Under the pieces are notes generated by a model, which worked only from the letters and a program-made list of their open reading frames with translations, was not told where the DNA came from and ran no database searches. Position numbers and translations under genes: made by a program. Below, piece by piece: positions 36,067 to 45,424 of a stretch of 64,000 nucleotides of DNA. Position 1 is the first letter of the stretch. Every line of letters begins with the position of its first letter. The stretch is from an uncultured Dorea sp. Its GTDB lineage: Bacteria; Bacillota; Clostridia; Lachnospirales; Lachnospiraceae. The stretch spans positions 1 through 64,000 of the forward strand of contig URTM01000012.1 of NCBI GenBank assembly GCA_900550865.1, written 5' to 3'.

Positions 36067-37800
36067 TTAATCAAGGTCAATAACATCCATCTTGAACGTA
36101 TCATCCATCTCTGCATGGCTTCTCTTCTTTTCCGGATGATTACTCAAAAGATCCGATGTTGCATCAAACAGATCTTCATCGTCATAATCATCTGTTCCAA
36201 ACATATCGTAGTCATCGTCTTCTGAATAATAACCTTCAAAGTTATCGAATGCTTCTTCGTCCAGAGGCGCAAATGCTTCAAAATCATTGGTATCTTCAAG
36301 ATTAATCTTCTTTACAGGTTTACGGATTGCCGGACCTGTTTCATCTAAAGCACGAACACCTTTTGATGCTCGCTCAGCTGTCGTACGTCCTGATCCTTTT
36401 TTCTTTTTCGCAGACTGTTTTTTTACCGGTTTCTTTTCCATTGCTTTTGCAATGTTCTCTGTTACCCATGGATCTTCATCATCAAAGTCATCATCATCAT
36501 AGCCTTCGAATTCATCCTCAACATAATCATATCTTGATGCTTTCTTTGCAGGTGTTGACTTCTTAGCTGCTTTTTTCGATTTCTTTTTCGCTTTATCTGC
36601 TTTTTTAGCAGCTTTCTTCTGTATCTTCTTCTCCTCTTCTTCTACATCCATATCGATTCCATATTCATCATACAGGTCGTCTAATTCAAGATCTCTGTAG
36701 TGAAGCTTTGTAGCAGTAACAATTACTACGATCAGTAATACAGCAAAAAGAGCAAGCGCAATGATCACTACAATGTCCAGGAAACTTTCCACAAAATTCA
36801 GAATTTTTCCCCAGATTCCTTTTCCATTGTTAACTGTTGAATCCGATGTTGTTCCTGCTGACGGTGTATACTTCTGATACGTACCATCTGTCGTATCATA
36901 ACGGTATGTTGTCTTTTCTCCATCTGAATTCATCGCATAGATAATATAATATTCTGCATTATTCGTATCCTGCCATGTATCAAATTCTTTTCCGTTTAAT
37001 GTAAGCGTTGTCTTCTGATACTGGCTTGGCAAAGTAATCTCTCCGTCATCCGCCAAAGGAATAATGTATCTGCCCTTTGCAACTTCAATCACTTCAAGCT
37101 GGGAAAAGTTACCATTATCGCTGTCATACAGATAGAAATCTGCATCTCCGCCATTTTTTGGTGTAAGATACATAGCAAGCGCACCACTTGATTCCTGCTT
37201 GATGATCTGATGATCTGTTCCTTCGAATTTCAATGCATCTCTTACAAATCCATCCGGAATAATTGTGTCGGAGAAATCATCTGTTACTACATATTTCGTT
37301 TTTCCAATTTTTACTTCCGTTCCCTCTGCTGCAGAACTTGTATCTTCTTCCTGGATCAGAGATTTGTCCCCTTCCGCTATCGTAACAGAAGATGTACCGG
37401 ATGTAATTTCCAGAGCAACTCCATTGTTATCAATTCCGTCTACTTTCGCAACTTCTATCGAGGTTGTTCCCTCATCCAGTGCCTGGAATGTTAAATTAAA
37501 CTCCATGCTCGTACCGGCATTTTCATCGTTTCTCGACAAAGTAATCGTACCATCTCCGCCTGTAGCATCATCACCGCTGATAAAACGCAATTTCGTTTTA
37601 TCGTAGCTTAAAGTTGCCTGTATTGTGTTCAACGCCTGCGCAGATGAAACCTTTGCAGTCACTTCCACTTCGGCTCCTACACTTGTCTGCGGATCTGAAA
37701 ATCTGAATTCTGCTGCCGTTGCACTTGCTACATCTGTCATCCCGGCACATAACATACAGATTAAAAGAAATGATACAACTATTTTTTTTATTTTTCTCAT
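36067..37800 (-). CDS. Cohesin-like surface protein with membrane anchor and acidic cytoplasmic tail
   Basis: A 577-residue protein with an unusual layout. A signal peptide (1-28) is followed by a cohesin-type beta domain (about 30-145, with the SVGAEVEVTAKV start and LSYDKTKLRFISG strand). A second extracellular region (about 160-315) follows, then one membrane helix (about 340-365) and a long cytoplasmic tail (366-577) made of lysine/alanine-rich segments alternating with very acidic Asp/Glu clusters. Cohesins normally bind dockerins of cellulosome-like complexes, yet no dockerin gene is in the window. It lies 33 bp after an LCP gene. Confidence 0.75.
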   Translation of the reverse strand: MRKIKKIVVSFLLICMLCAGMTDVASATAAEFRFSDPQTSVGAEVEVTAKVSSAQALNTIQATLSYDKTKLRFISGDDATGGDGTITLSRNDENAGTSMEFNLTFQALDEGTTSIEVAKVDGIDNNGVALEITSGTSSVTIAEGDKSLIQEEDTSSAAEGTEVKIGKTKYVVTDDFSDTIIPDGFVRDALKFEGTDHQIIKQESSGALAMYLTPKNGGDADFYLYDSDNGNFSQLEVIEVAKGRYIIPLADDGEITLPSQYQKTTLTLNGKEFDTWQDTNNAEYYIIYAMNSDGEKTTYRYDTTDGTYQKYTPSAGTTSDSTVNNGKGIWGKILNFVESFLDIVVIIALALFAVLLIVVIVTATKLHYRDLELDDLYDEYGIDMDVEEEEKKIQKKAAKKADKAKKKSKKAAKKSTPAKKASRYDYVEDEFEGYDDDDFDDEDPWVTENIAKAMEKKPVKKQSAKKKKGSGRTTAERASKGVRALDETGPAIRKPVKKINLEDTNDFEAFAPLDEEAFDNFEGYYSEDDDYDMFGTDDYDDEDLFDATSDLLSNHPEKKRSHAEMDDTFKMDVIDLD

Positions 37801-37833
37801 GTATAATACCCCTTTTTTCTTCTTTATTGTATT

Positions 37834-39261
37834 CTACTCCGTAGTTCCTTCACCTTCACCAGACTCTCCGCCTGTCCCGGTAGAAGTATCCCCTGTTGAT
37901 GTATTATTACCTGTTGAGCCTGTCGTACCGATACTGTTGCTTCCCGATCCGGTTGTTGTATTTCCTGTACTTGTACCTGTCGAACCGGTTGTTCCCGTCG
38001 TAGTACCTGATGTAGTGCCCGTTGAGCCGGTTGTTCCCGTTGAACTGTTGTTTCCTGATGTTCCTGATTTGTGCGAAGTTGAACCCGTACTTCCCGAATT
38101 GCTCTTCGTTGTTCCACTGCTTTCCGAATACGTTTCTTCCGGCTGCTGCATAAACTCCTGAGTCGCTTCATCCGTATCCGCATCTCTGTTTCCTGCTTTT
38201 TTCTCAATCTTCGCACTGATATCCGATACCATAGAGGATACATCGTATTCGTCACTTTCTCCGTAGAAGAAATTATGCAGCTGCTTTACATTACTCTCCA
38301 TTGTAACCGGAATAACCACACTTCCTACATTACCTAATGTATCCGTTGTCTTATCAAATGGGAATCCCGTCGTTTCTCCAAGTTGATAATCAAATGCATC
38401 TTTCGCATATTCCAGGATTTCCGTCATTGTAAAGTTGGTTGAAACTTCCGGGAAAACCTTGTCAATAATCTTATTCAGCTGCGCCGGTGATGCCTGCTGT
38501 AACTTTTCTACAACTTTCTGAAGAACCATCCGTTGTCTTTCCGCACGTTTAAAATCATCTCCGGCCGTATATCTGATTCTAGCATACGCTGTTGCCTGTA
38601 CACCATTCAGTGTCTGTGTTCCCGGTTCCGTAACTCCCGGCGACAGCTTTCCAGTTACTTTCATGATCTCCTGCACATAACCGCAGATGTACGGGACCTC
38701 ATCTTCCTGCACATCAATATCAATACCGCCCACCGAATCTACAATATCTATCATGGAATTAAAATTCACAGTCACATAATGCTCTATATTCATATCCAGG
38801 TTTTTATTCAATACCGCAATCGCACCCTCTGGTCCGCCGTATGAATACGCAGCATTAATTTTATTCAATGTGCCGTCTTCCTGTTCTGATAATGTATCTC
38901 TATATATAGAAGCAATTTTTACTTCCATTGTTTTCTTATTCAGACTTGCGATCATAATTGTATCGCTTCGGGTTCCCTCTCCCAGATCATTATCTCTGGA
39001 ATCCACCCCGAATAATGCTACATTCAGATATCCGTTTCCTCTTTTTTTGGCTTCTTTTGAAACACTCAATTTATCTGTATCTAGCTTTACAGTATTAATT
39101 TTCGAAAGTTTGCTGGCTACGATCACAGCTCCGACCGCTGCTACCGTCACTAATGTTCCACCAAGAATGGCTCCAATCTTCTTGCCAAGAGACCAGGCAG
39201 CAAATCCTCTTTTTTTAGATCTTCTCCCCCGTCTTTTATATTTTTTCTTATCTTTTGCCAT
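37834..39261 (-). CDS. LytR-CpsA-Psr (LCP) glycopolymer ligase with low-complexity tail
   Basis: A 475-residue membrane-anchored phosphotransferase. LCP enzymes transfer glycopolymers from undecaprenyl pyrophosphate to peptidoglycan outside the membrane. A strongly basic N-terminus (1-25) precedes one membrane helix (about 28-50). The LCP domain (about 70-330) has FGVDSRDNDLGEGTRSDTIMIASLN, ASIYRDTL and YARIRYTAGDDFKRAERQRMVLQ. The last 100 residues are almost only Gly, Ser, Thr and Asn, probably a wall-spanning spacer. It is one of two LCP genes in this polysaccharide region. Confidence 0.93.
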   Translation of the reverse strand: MAKDKKKYKRRGRRSKKRGFAAWSLGKKIGAILGGTLVTVAAVGAVIVASKLSKINTVKLDTDKLSVSKEAKKRGNGYLNVALFGVDSRDNDLGEGTRSDTIMIASLNKKTMEVKIASIYRDTLSEQEDGTLNKINAAYSYGGPEGAIAVLNKNLDMNIEHYVTVNFNSMIDIVDSVGGIDIDVQEDEVPYICGYVQEIMKVTGKLSPGVTEPGTQTLNGVQATAYARIRYTAGDDFKRAERQRMVLQKVVEKLQQASPAQLNKIIDKVFPEVSTNFTMTEILEYAKDAFDYQLGETTGFPFDKTTDTLGNVGSVVIPVTMESNVKQLHNFFYGESDEYDVSSMVSDISAKIEKKAGNRDADTDEATQEFMQQPEETYSESSGTTKSNSGSTGSTSHKSGTSGNNSSTGTTGSTGTTSGTTTGTTGSTGTSTGNTTTGSGSNSIGTTGSTGNNTSTGDTSTGTGGESGEGEGTTE

Positions 39262-39361
39262 TACTTTTTTTATCCTTTCTTCAGCTTTAGCTTAGCATAT
39301 CATATCGTATCTATATTACCGTAAAACATGATAAACTTCAATCCAAAATAAAGTTTTTCTA

Positions 39362-40288
39362 TTACTTTTCCCAGTATCTCGGACTCATTGAGCACCATTT
39401 TACCACCTTATATGGTAATTTCTTATACATTTTTCCCATCCGGTATCCCAAATATTTACATCCGCTCTGATAAACCAGTTTCGGAACCAGATATATTTTT
39501 CGTTGTTTCACCAGGTGTCCGGCTGTCTGTTTCACCAGCCTGATCCCTTCGCTCTCAGACTTTATTCCCTCGAAAACTTCCGGATGTTCCACCTGCGAAA
39601 CAGCCATATCAAAATTGCGGTGAAACTGCTGGATCCCCGTATAATTATGAGAATGAATCACTTTTGCCTCTGCCGCATACGCAATTTTGTATCCTGCCGA
39701 GATCATATGACCGGCTAATATCATATCTTCATTAAATATTGTCCGCTTACAGAATCCCCCCGTTTTTTCATATATATCTTTCCTGTAAGCCGCGCAGACA
39801 TTTGAACAAAAGAATGTTTTTATCCCCAGTTCTGCTATATCTTTCTGAGTTTTTATACGACCTTTTTCCGGATAATTAAACTTTCTTGTGTACCGCTCTA
39901 TATAATTACAATCTGCAGCCGCCAGCTGTCTTGCATAGGCTGCTCCGATCATTTCATCCTGTTCCAGTGCCTTCACCAGATTGCTGATCACATACTCATC
40001 CGCCGGAACTGCATCCTGCGTCATAAATACCACAACTTCCGCATCCGACATCCGCATTCCCATATCACGGGTTGCTCCATGATCAAAGTCCCTCGGTTCT
40101 ATATGCGTTACTTTCACTCTTTCCATCTGTTCAACTTCTTCCGGAAAACTTCCGGTCCTGGTATTGATCACAAAAATTTTTTCAATTGGATATTCTTGTT
40201 GCTGAAGCCTTTTCAGAAGCTTTATAAACTTTTCATCCGGTCTGTATGATGGTATCACTACATCGACCGCAGTCTGACATTTATTCAT
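39362..40288 (-). CDS. Glycosyltransferase family 2, rhamnosyltransferase-like
   Basis: A 308-residue cytosolic-face glycosyltransferase with GT-A fold. The N-terminal donor-binding motif is VVIPSYRPDEKFIKLLKRL and the DXD-like site is MTQDAVP. Later NEDMILAGHMISAGYKIAY supports an inverting GT2 like those adding rhamnose. The start at 40288 (MNKCQTAVDV) has AAAGG about 10 nt upstream and begins 13 bp after the polymerase stop; an ATG nine codons further up would overlap that gene. Substrates are inferred only from the presence of dTDP-rhamnose genes nearby. Confidence 0.85.
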   Translation of the reverse strand: MNKCQTAVDVVIPSYRPDEKFIKLLKRLQQQEYPIEKIFVINTRTGSFPEEVEQMERVKVTHIEPRDFDHGATRDMGMRMSDAEVVVFMTQDAVPADEYVISNLVKALEQDEMIGAAYARQLAAADCNYIERYTRKFNYPEKGRIKTQKDIAELGIKTFFCSNVCAAYRKDIYEKTGGFCKRTIFNEDMILAGHMISAGYKIAYAAEAKVIHSHNYTGIQQFHRNFDMAVSQVEHPEVFEGIKSESEGIRLVKQTAGHLVKQRKIYLVPKLVYQSGCKYLGYRMGKMYKKLPYKVVKWCSMSPRYWEK

Positions 40289-40301
40289 CTTTCTCAATCC
40301 T

Positions 40302-41609
40302 TTATCTTTTATCATACCCTACATAGCAATAAATAATTCCCGTCAGGATCAGCCAGAACCATGTTGCCGGACTACTGAACCATGTTGTAAAAAATGCAAG
40401 AGCCAGATATACTGCAATCTGTCCATAAAGCAGATACACAACCGGATTCTCACTCTTTTTAATTATATCGATCACCACTTTTGCAACAATACCGATAATG
40501 AGTGCAAGTATAAATACACCTGCTACTCCCAGATCATAATATGCATCGTAAAACATCGTCAGCGTCGTCAGTTCCGTACTTGTCAGATACAGCGTCGCCG
40601 GAACCAGATTCGGCATTACAAATTTCAGTCCCGTCAGTGACACAAACGGGAAGATCATCCGCAGACCATATGTAAATTTCGGCAGATTTTTCACCAGACA
40701 ATCAAAATTGTCAAAGTTATTTGCGATATAAATATACGGCTGGGTAAGAAATACCGGCATCTGTGCGTATTTCATTTTAAATACATTGTTCAAATATGTG
40801 GCATCTCTTTTCTGCGATAATGTGATGATAACATAAGCTGCACAGACCACGATTCCTAGAAGAATCAATGTTCTTTTTCTCATATTTTTATTTACCAGAA
40901 TATAGATTACTGCTGCCACACCAATTTCAAACAAAAACTGGAATCTCGACACGTAAAGAAACGGGACTGCAAATGCAGCCACATTGGCCGCAATGACAGC
41001 GGCACTCTTCCACCTTCTTTCACCACTGCTGATCTTTTTCCAGAGTACGGTAAGCCCCGGTATCAGAATGCAGCTGATCGCACAATAATGCAGATAGTGC
41101 AGTGCCGACATCTGGAAATAAGAATACGAATATGGTTCATCTGAAAAGACCGGGATATAACCAATCTGGAAAATCTCTATTGTAAAACATACCACCGATA
41201 TTCCCAGCAGTGCCATAATACACCTGAAAAGTCTGTCCGCCTTTCTTTCATCTTTTTCAGGTTCTTTTCCTTCTACCCTGCTATATTTTCTTCCCCATTC
41301 ATATCCGATTCCGAAAGCTATATAAATCACAAAAAAGCTCAGCCATGTTATATAGCTCCAGATATCCTGCAGCGTACTCAATTTTAAGCAGCTGATTCCC
41401 TGTCCTCCTACCCATGCAAGTGTAAACAGTGCTCTCAGTTCCACAAGGCTTCCGCTTTCCCGTACCCAGTGTACATACAAATATACCGCTTCTATGATCA
41501 GAATTACTCCCGAAACATAATACCAGTCTGCCAGAGAAGCTATATAACTGACAAAAAAGCTCAGCATATAAGTTCCATATTCTAAAATGATTTTATTCCG
41601 TTCCCTCAT
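40302..41609 (-). CDS. Wzy-like oligosaccharide repeat-unit polymerase
   Basis: A 435-residue protein with about twelve hydrophobic segments and one larger loop region, the usual layout of O-antigen/capsule repeat-unit polymerases. Sequence conservation in this class is very low, so the call rests on topology and on place: it overlaps the end of an LCP gene by 17 bp and is followed by a glycosyltransferase. The likely role is joining lipid-linked repeat units outside the membrane. Confidence 0.75.
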   Translation of the reverse strand: MRERNKIILEYGTYMLSFFVSYIASLADWYYVSGVILIIEAVYLYVHWVRESGSLVELRALFTLAWVGGQGISCLKLSTLQDIWSYITWLSFFVIYIAFGIGYEWGRKYSRVEGKEPEKDERKADRLFRCIMALLGISVVCFTIEIFQIGYIPVFSDEPYSYSYFQMSALHYLHYCAISCILIPGLTVLWKKISSGERRWKSAAVIAANVAAFAVPFLYVSRFQFLFEIGVAAVIYILVNKNMRKRTLILLGIVVCAAYVIITLSQKRDATYLNNVFKMKYAQMPVFLTQPYIYIANNFDNFDCLVKNLPKFTYGLRMIFPFVSLTGLKFVMPNLVPATLYLTSTELTTLTMFYDAYYDLGVAGVFILALIIGIVAKVVIDIIKKSENPVVYLLYGQIAVYLALAFFTTWFSSPATWFWLILTGIIYCYVGYDKR

Positions 41610-42729
41610 TCATAGTGTCTCCTTCAAATGTAGACTCCATCGCCTCTGTATTATCTGTTGTTACATCCGTCAGATAAACAATATCACTGTCAATCTCTTT
41701 CACTTTATCCGACGCTTCATAAGAATCATCATTAAACAGTTCCTGATGTAATTGTTTTACATTCTGTTCCAGACCGATGGGAACAACAAAGGATACTCCT
41801 TCATGATTCTTCACCGTTTCACTGGTTGTCACCTGATAAGGAAATCCATTTGTTGACACTAAATTATAATTCAGTGCATTCGCAGCAAATCCCAGGATCT
41901 GTTTTGACGAAAAACTCGTCGAAACCATCGGGAATACTTCGTCCACAATTTTATTCAATGTGATAAAGTTCGCTTTCTGTGCTTTTTTCGCAACTTTTTC
42001 TAATACGATCCGCTGTCTCTGCGCACGTTTGAAGTCATTACCGCTTGTATACCGGATTCTCGCATAAGCCACACCATGAATACCGTCCAGATGCTGCGTA
42101 CCTGCTTTTTCTTCTATATCCGACCAATGTTCACCAATCACTCTTGCCGTCTCGGCACCATACAGATTACACCAGTGTGCTTCTTCTTTCGTCATTTTAA
42201 TATCAATCCCACCCAGAGCATCAATCACTTTTACAAGCGCATTAAAATTTACACTGACATAATTCTTAATATCAAGATCAAAGTTACGGTTCAGAAGACT
42301 GATCGCCTCTTCCGGACCGCCTGTATTATATGCTGCGTTCGCCTTATTATAGCGTCCATTCTGTTGCTGCAGCAACGTATCCCTGTATACAGACACAAGC
42401 TTCACGTCACTTGTCTTATTATTGATACTTGCGATCATAATACAGTCACTTTGTACACCGCCGTCCAATTCATTATTTCTTGAATCCAATCCGAACAATG
42501 CAATGTTGGTATAATCCCCCGTATCCTTATAAACTTCTAACTTATTCTTATTCAATACATTATAGTCTAATTTTCCAAGTTTGAACATTCCATAAGCAAC
42601 TGCCGACAAAACAACTAAAATTATAATTTCAGCTATTAATAAGAACATTCTCCTTCTTTTTCTTTTACGTAATTTTTTTCGTCGTTCTTCTCTTAACTGT
42701 CTCTTTGTCTTGCGTCCTTTTTTTCCCAT
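41593..42729 (-). CDS. LytR-CpsA-Psr (LCP) glycopolymer ligase
   Basis: A 378-residue LCP protein. The N-terminus is extremely basic (RKTKRQLREERRKKLRKRKRR) and is followed by one membrane helix (about 29-50). The LCP core carries FGLDSRNNELDGGVQSDCIMIASIN, VSVYRDTLL and YARIRYTSGNDFKRAQRQRIVLE, including the arginines that bind the polyprenyl pyrophosphate. Unlike the other LCP gene it has no long Ser/Thr tail. It starts 18 bp after the sugar-transferase gene and overlaps the polymerase, so one transcript is likely. Confidence 0.93.
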   Translation of the reverse strand: MGKKGRKTKRQLREERRKKLRKRKRRRMFLLIAEIIILVVLSAVAYGMFKLGKLDYNVLNKNKLEVYKDTGDYTNIALFGLDSRNNELDGGVQSDCIMIASINNKTSDVKLVSVYRDTLLQQQNGRYNKANAAYNTGGPEEAISLLNRNFDLDIKNYVSVNFNALVKVIDALGGIDIKMTKEEAHWCNLYGAETARVIGEHWSDIEEKAGTQHLDGIHGVAYARIRYTSGNDFKRAQRQRIVLEKVAKKAQKANFITLNKIVDEVFPMVSTSFSSKQILGFAANALNYNLVSTNGFPYQVTTSETVKNHEGVSFVVPIGLEQNVKQLHQELFNDDSYEASDKVKEIDSDIVYLTDVTTDNTEAMESTFEGDTMNEGTE

Positions 42730-42747
42730 TGCTGTCTCCTTTAGAAT

Positions 42748-44157
42748 TTAATATGCATTCTTATTGATAAAGCCCTTAAAAAATGTCAGGAATAATATCT
42801 TTATATCAAACCCAAGTGTCCAGTTTTCAATATAATACAGATCATATTCTATTCTTTTCTGAATCGATGTATCTCCACGCAGTCCATTCACCTGTGCCCA
42901 TCCCGTAAGTCCCGGTCTCACCTGATGTTTGATCATATATCTCGGGATTTCTTCTTTGAATTTATCTACAAACTGTGGTCTTTCCGGCCGTGGTCCGATC
43001 AGGCTCATGTCCCCCTTCAAAATATTAAACAACTGTGGTAATTCATCAATACTGGTTTTTCTTATAAACTTTCCTACCGGTGTAACACGAGGATCGTTCT
43101 TTACCGTCCATCCTGCCTTCTCTTTTGACGCATCCTGCACGACCATCGAACGGAATTTATACATATAGAATGGTTTATTCTGCAGACCGATTCTTTCCTG
43201 CTTAAAAATCAGCGGTCCCGGTGATGTCACTTTTATAATGACTGTTATAATAAGCATAACAGGTGAAAATAACGTAAGCGCAACCAGTGCTCCGAATATA
43301 TCCATGGCTCTTTTTACAAACGCATTCAGCATATTGCTGAGAGGCACTCTTCTTATATTAATCACAGGCAGTCCTACCAGATCTTCTGTATAAGGCTTTG
43401 TCGGTATAATATTATTATAATCCGGTATAAACTTTGTATGTACACCAGATTTTTCACACATACCTACAATTTTTTCCAGTTTATGATATTCTGCCAGTCC
43501 AAGTGTGATCGCTATTTCATCCAGCTTATTTTCCGGCAGTACAATCGTCAGGTTATCGATTCTTCCGAGCACCTTAACCCCTTTATACTCTGTTCCTCTT
43601 GGTACATTGTCCGCAAGAATTCCTCTCACGATATATCCCCATTCCGGATTTGCTTTAATTCTGTCAATATACTGTTCCGCCGCACGGCTATATCCGATCA
43701 GCAGAATGTGCTTCTGGTTATATCCCTGCTTCCGCATATCCCGCAGCACTTCACGGATAATATTTCTTACAACAACCTCTAAAAATACATTCACCAGGAA
43801 AAATACAAAAATCATTCCCCTGGAAAAATCCGGTTGTTTCCATACATATAACAGCAGGATAAATGCCATCAGTCCGATCACATTAGCCTGAATAATATGC
43901 CATGCTTCCAGCCGGCGCCCCTGCACACGTTTCGGTGTATATAACTGAAATCCATAATACAGGATCAAATATCCCGGAACAATTACAATCAATACTTTTG
44001 CATACTCCTGTAGTGATAAAAACCATGGATCCAGTTCAAAGATCCCACTCTTAAACCGCAGGTACCATGATGCAATATATGAAAATACAATTACTACTGC
44101 ATCTATCACTACATGCAGTCTGTTTAATAATTTCTGATTATCTTTTATCAATGTCAC
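42748..44157 (-). CDS. Undecaprenyl-phosphate sugar phosphotransferase (WbaP/WcaJ type)
   Basis: A 469-residue initiating enzyme that transfers a sugar-1-phosphate from a nucleotide sugar to undecaprenyl phosphate, starting the lipid-linked glycan. About five N-terminal helices (1-150) and a Rossmann-like region (about 150-245) precede the catalytic bacterial sugar transferase domain (about 275-469), with KRAMDIFGALVAL, KQERIGLQNKPFYMYKFRSM, DELPQLFNILKGDMSLIGPRPE and PGLTGWAQVNG. The start codon is TTG or the nearby in-frame equivalent. It has an extended -10 promoter at 44224-44232. The sugar is not determined; glucose or galactose are typical. Confidence 0.93.
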   Translation of the reverse strand: MTLIKDNQKLLNRLHVVIDAVVIVFSYIASWYLRFKSGIFELDPWFLSLQEYAKVLIVIVPGYLILYYGFQLYTPKRVQGRRLEAWHIIQANVIGLMAFILLLYVWKQPDFSRGMIFVFFLVNVFLEVVVRNIIREVLRDMRKQGYNQKHILLIGYSRAAEQYIDRIKANPEWGYIVRGILADNVPRGTEYKGVKVLGRIDNLTIVLPENKLDEIAITLGLAEYHKLEKIVGMCEKSGVHTKFIPDYNNIIPTKPYTEDLVGLPVINIRRVPLSNMLNAFVKRAMDIFGALVALTLFSPVMLIITVIIKVTSPGPLIFKQERIGLQNKPFYMYKFRSMVVQDASKEKAGWTVKNDPRVTPVGKFIRKTSIDELPQLFNILKGDMSLIGPRPERPQFVDKFKEEIPRYMIKHQVRPGLTGWAQVNGLRGDTSIQKRIEYDLYYIENWTLGFDIKILFLTFFKGFINKNAY

Positions 44158-44223
44158 TCACCCGTATTTATCCAAATTTACATTACATTTTATCTTACAA
44201 TAATTTTTTCCTTACGACAACCC

Positions 44224-44232
44224 ATTATATCA
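44224..44232 (-). promoter_or_regulatory. Extended -10 promoter of the sugar-transferase operon
   Basis: Minus strand: TGA followed by TATAAT (44229-44224), an extended -10 element. No good -35 is present. The leader is about 60 nt. Confidence 0.5.
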
Positions 44233-44332
44233 CAGTTTTTCTTAATACTTTATTAATAATTCAGAAATATATCTACAGGCAATTCAAAATATTTTTTAAA
44301 TCAATGTACATATAGCATGTATTACGATTTTT

Positions 44333-44341
44333 TGCTATAAT
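44333..44341 (+). promoter_or_regulatory. Extended -10 promoter of the plus-strand glycosyltransferase
   Basis: TGC followed by TATAAT (44336-44341), an extended -10 element without a clear -35. It lies 43 bp before the gene at 44384 and is divergent from the promoter at 44224. Confidence 0.5.
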
Positions 44342-44383
44342 AGACACAAATCAGAAAACAGAGATCGGAGTATTTCTTAAATT

Positions 44384-45364
44384 ATGAAAGTAACAATTAT
44401 CATTCCTAATTATAATGGGAAACATTTCATGGAGCCTTGTCTCCAGTCATTATCGGAGCAGACCTGTAAAGACTTCAAAGTACTTGTCGTTGACAATGCC
44501 TCTTCTGACGGAAGTCTTGAATATATGAGCGAACACTATCCTGAAATAGAAGTCATCTCATTAAAAGAAAATTACGGCTTCAGTAAAGCGGTAAATGTCG
44601 GGATTGAACATTCGACTACACCTTATGTGATCCTGCTCAATAATGATACAACCGTTGATCCCCGCTACGTAGAAGAAATGATCAAAGCGATTGAAAAATC
44701 CCACCGCATTTTTTCCGTCAGCAGTAAGATGATCCAGATGTACCATCCAGAACTGATCGACAGTGCGGGAGATCTTTACACCTTAATGGGCTGGGGTGTC
44801 TGCCGCGGAACCGGACGTCCCGTTTCCAATTATACAAAAGCCGACGAGATCTTCACGGCCTGTGCCGGGGCAGCCATCTACCGCAGAAGTGCTTTTTCAA
44901 AAATAGGTTTATTTGACGAAAATCATTTTGCCTATCTGGAAGATATCGATGTCGGTTATCGGGCGAAAATTTATGGTTATAAAAATACATACTGTCCGAC
45001 AGCACTGGTCTATCATGTAGGAAGCGGTACAAGCGGATCGAAATATAACTCTTTCAAAGTCCGGTTATCCGCCCGCAATAATATTTACCTGAATTACAAA
45101 AACATGCCTTTCTTACAGCTGGTTTTAAACTTTATTCCGCTTTTTCTCGGATATATTGTCAAATATCTGTTTTTCAAAAAGATAGGATTTGGCAGTGATT
45201 ATTCTTCCGGAATAAAAGAAGGACTTGCCCACGCACGTGAACAGAAAAAAGTTCCATTTAAGCTCCGGCATCTTCCAAACTATATCCGGATCGAATTAGA
45301 ACTGATTCTCCACACGCTTTCTTATGCCAGGGACTGGTTTACACGAAAATTATTCAAAAAATAA
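44384..45364 (+). CDS. Glycosyltransferase family 2
   Basis: A 326-residue GT-A glycosyltransferase. The donor motif IIIPNYNGKHFMEPCLQSL, the VDNASSDGS loop and the metal site LLNNDTTVD are present, and HVGSGTSGSKY with SARNNIYLNYKNMP matches rhamnosyltransferase-like GT2 proteins. A hydrophobic segment near 240-260 suggests membrane association. It is the only plus-strand gene of the polysaccharide region, with its own promoter and a strong shared terminator, so it may be expressed independently of the rest. Confidence 0.9.
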   Translation: MKVTIIIPNYNGKHFMEPCLQSLSEQTCKDFKVLVVDNASSDGSLEYMSEHYPEIEVISLKENYGFSKAVNVGIEHSTTPYVILLNNDTTVDPRYVEEMIKAIEKSHRIFSVSSKMIQMYHPELIDSAGDLYTLMGWGVCRGTGRPVSNYTKADEIFTACAGAAIYRRSAFSKIGLFDENHFAYLEDIDVGYRAKIYGYKNTYCPTALVYHVGSGTSGSKYNSFKVRLSARNNIYLNYKNMPFLQLVLNFIPLFLGYIVKYLFFKKIGFGSDYSSGIKEGLAHAREQKKVPFKLRHLPNYIRIELELILHTLSYARDWFTRKLFKK

Positions 45365-45411
45365 AAATCAGGAACCGTATCATTTTACTTTTGATACGGT
45401 TCCTGATTTTA
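45365..45411. terminator. Bidirectional Rho-independent terminator
   Basis: A perfect stem of at least 17 bp, AAATCAGGAACCGTATC with GATACGGTTCCTGATTT, around an 11-nt loop, flanked by A-run and T-run. It ends both the plus-strand glycosyltransferase and the convergent rfb transcript. Confidence 0.9.
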
Positions 45412-45424
45412 TCTACCGAACCTG

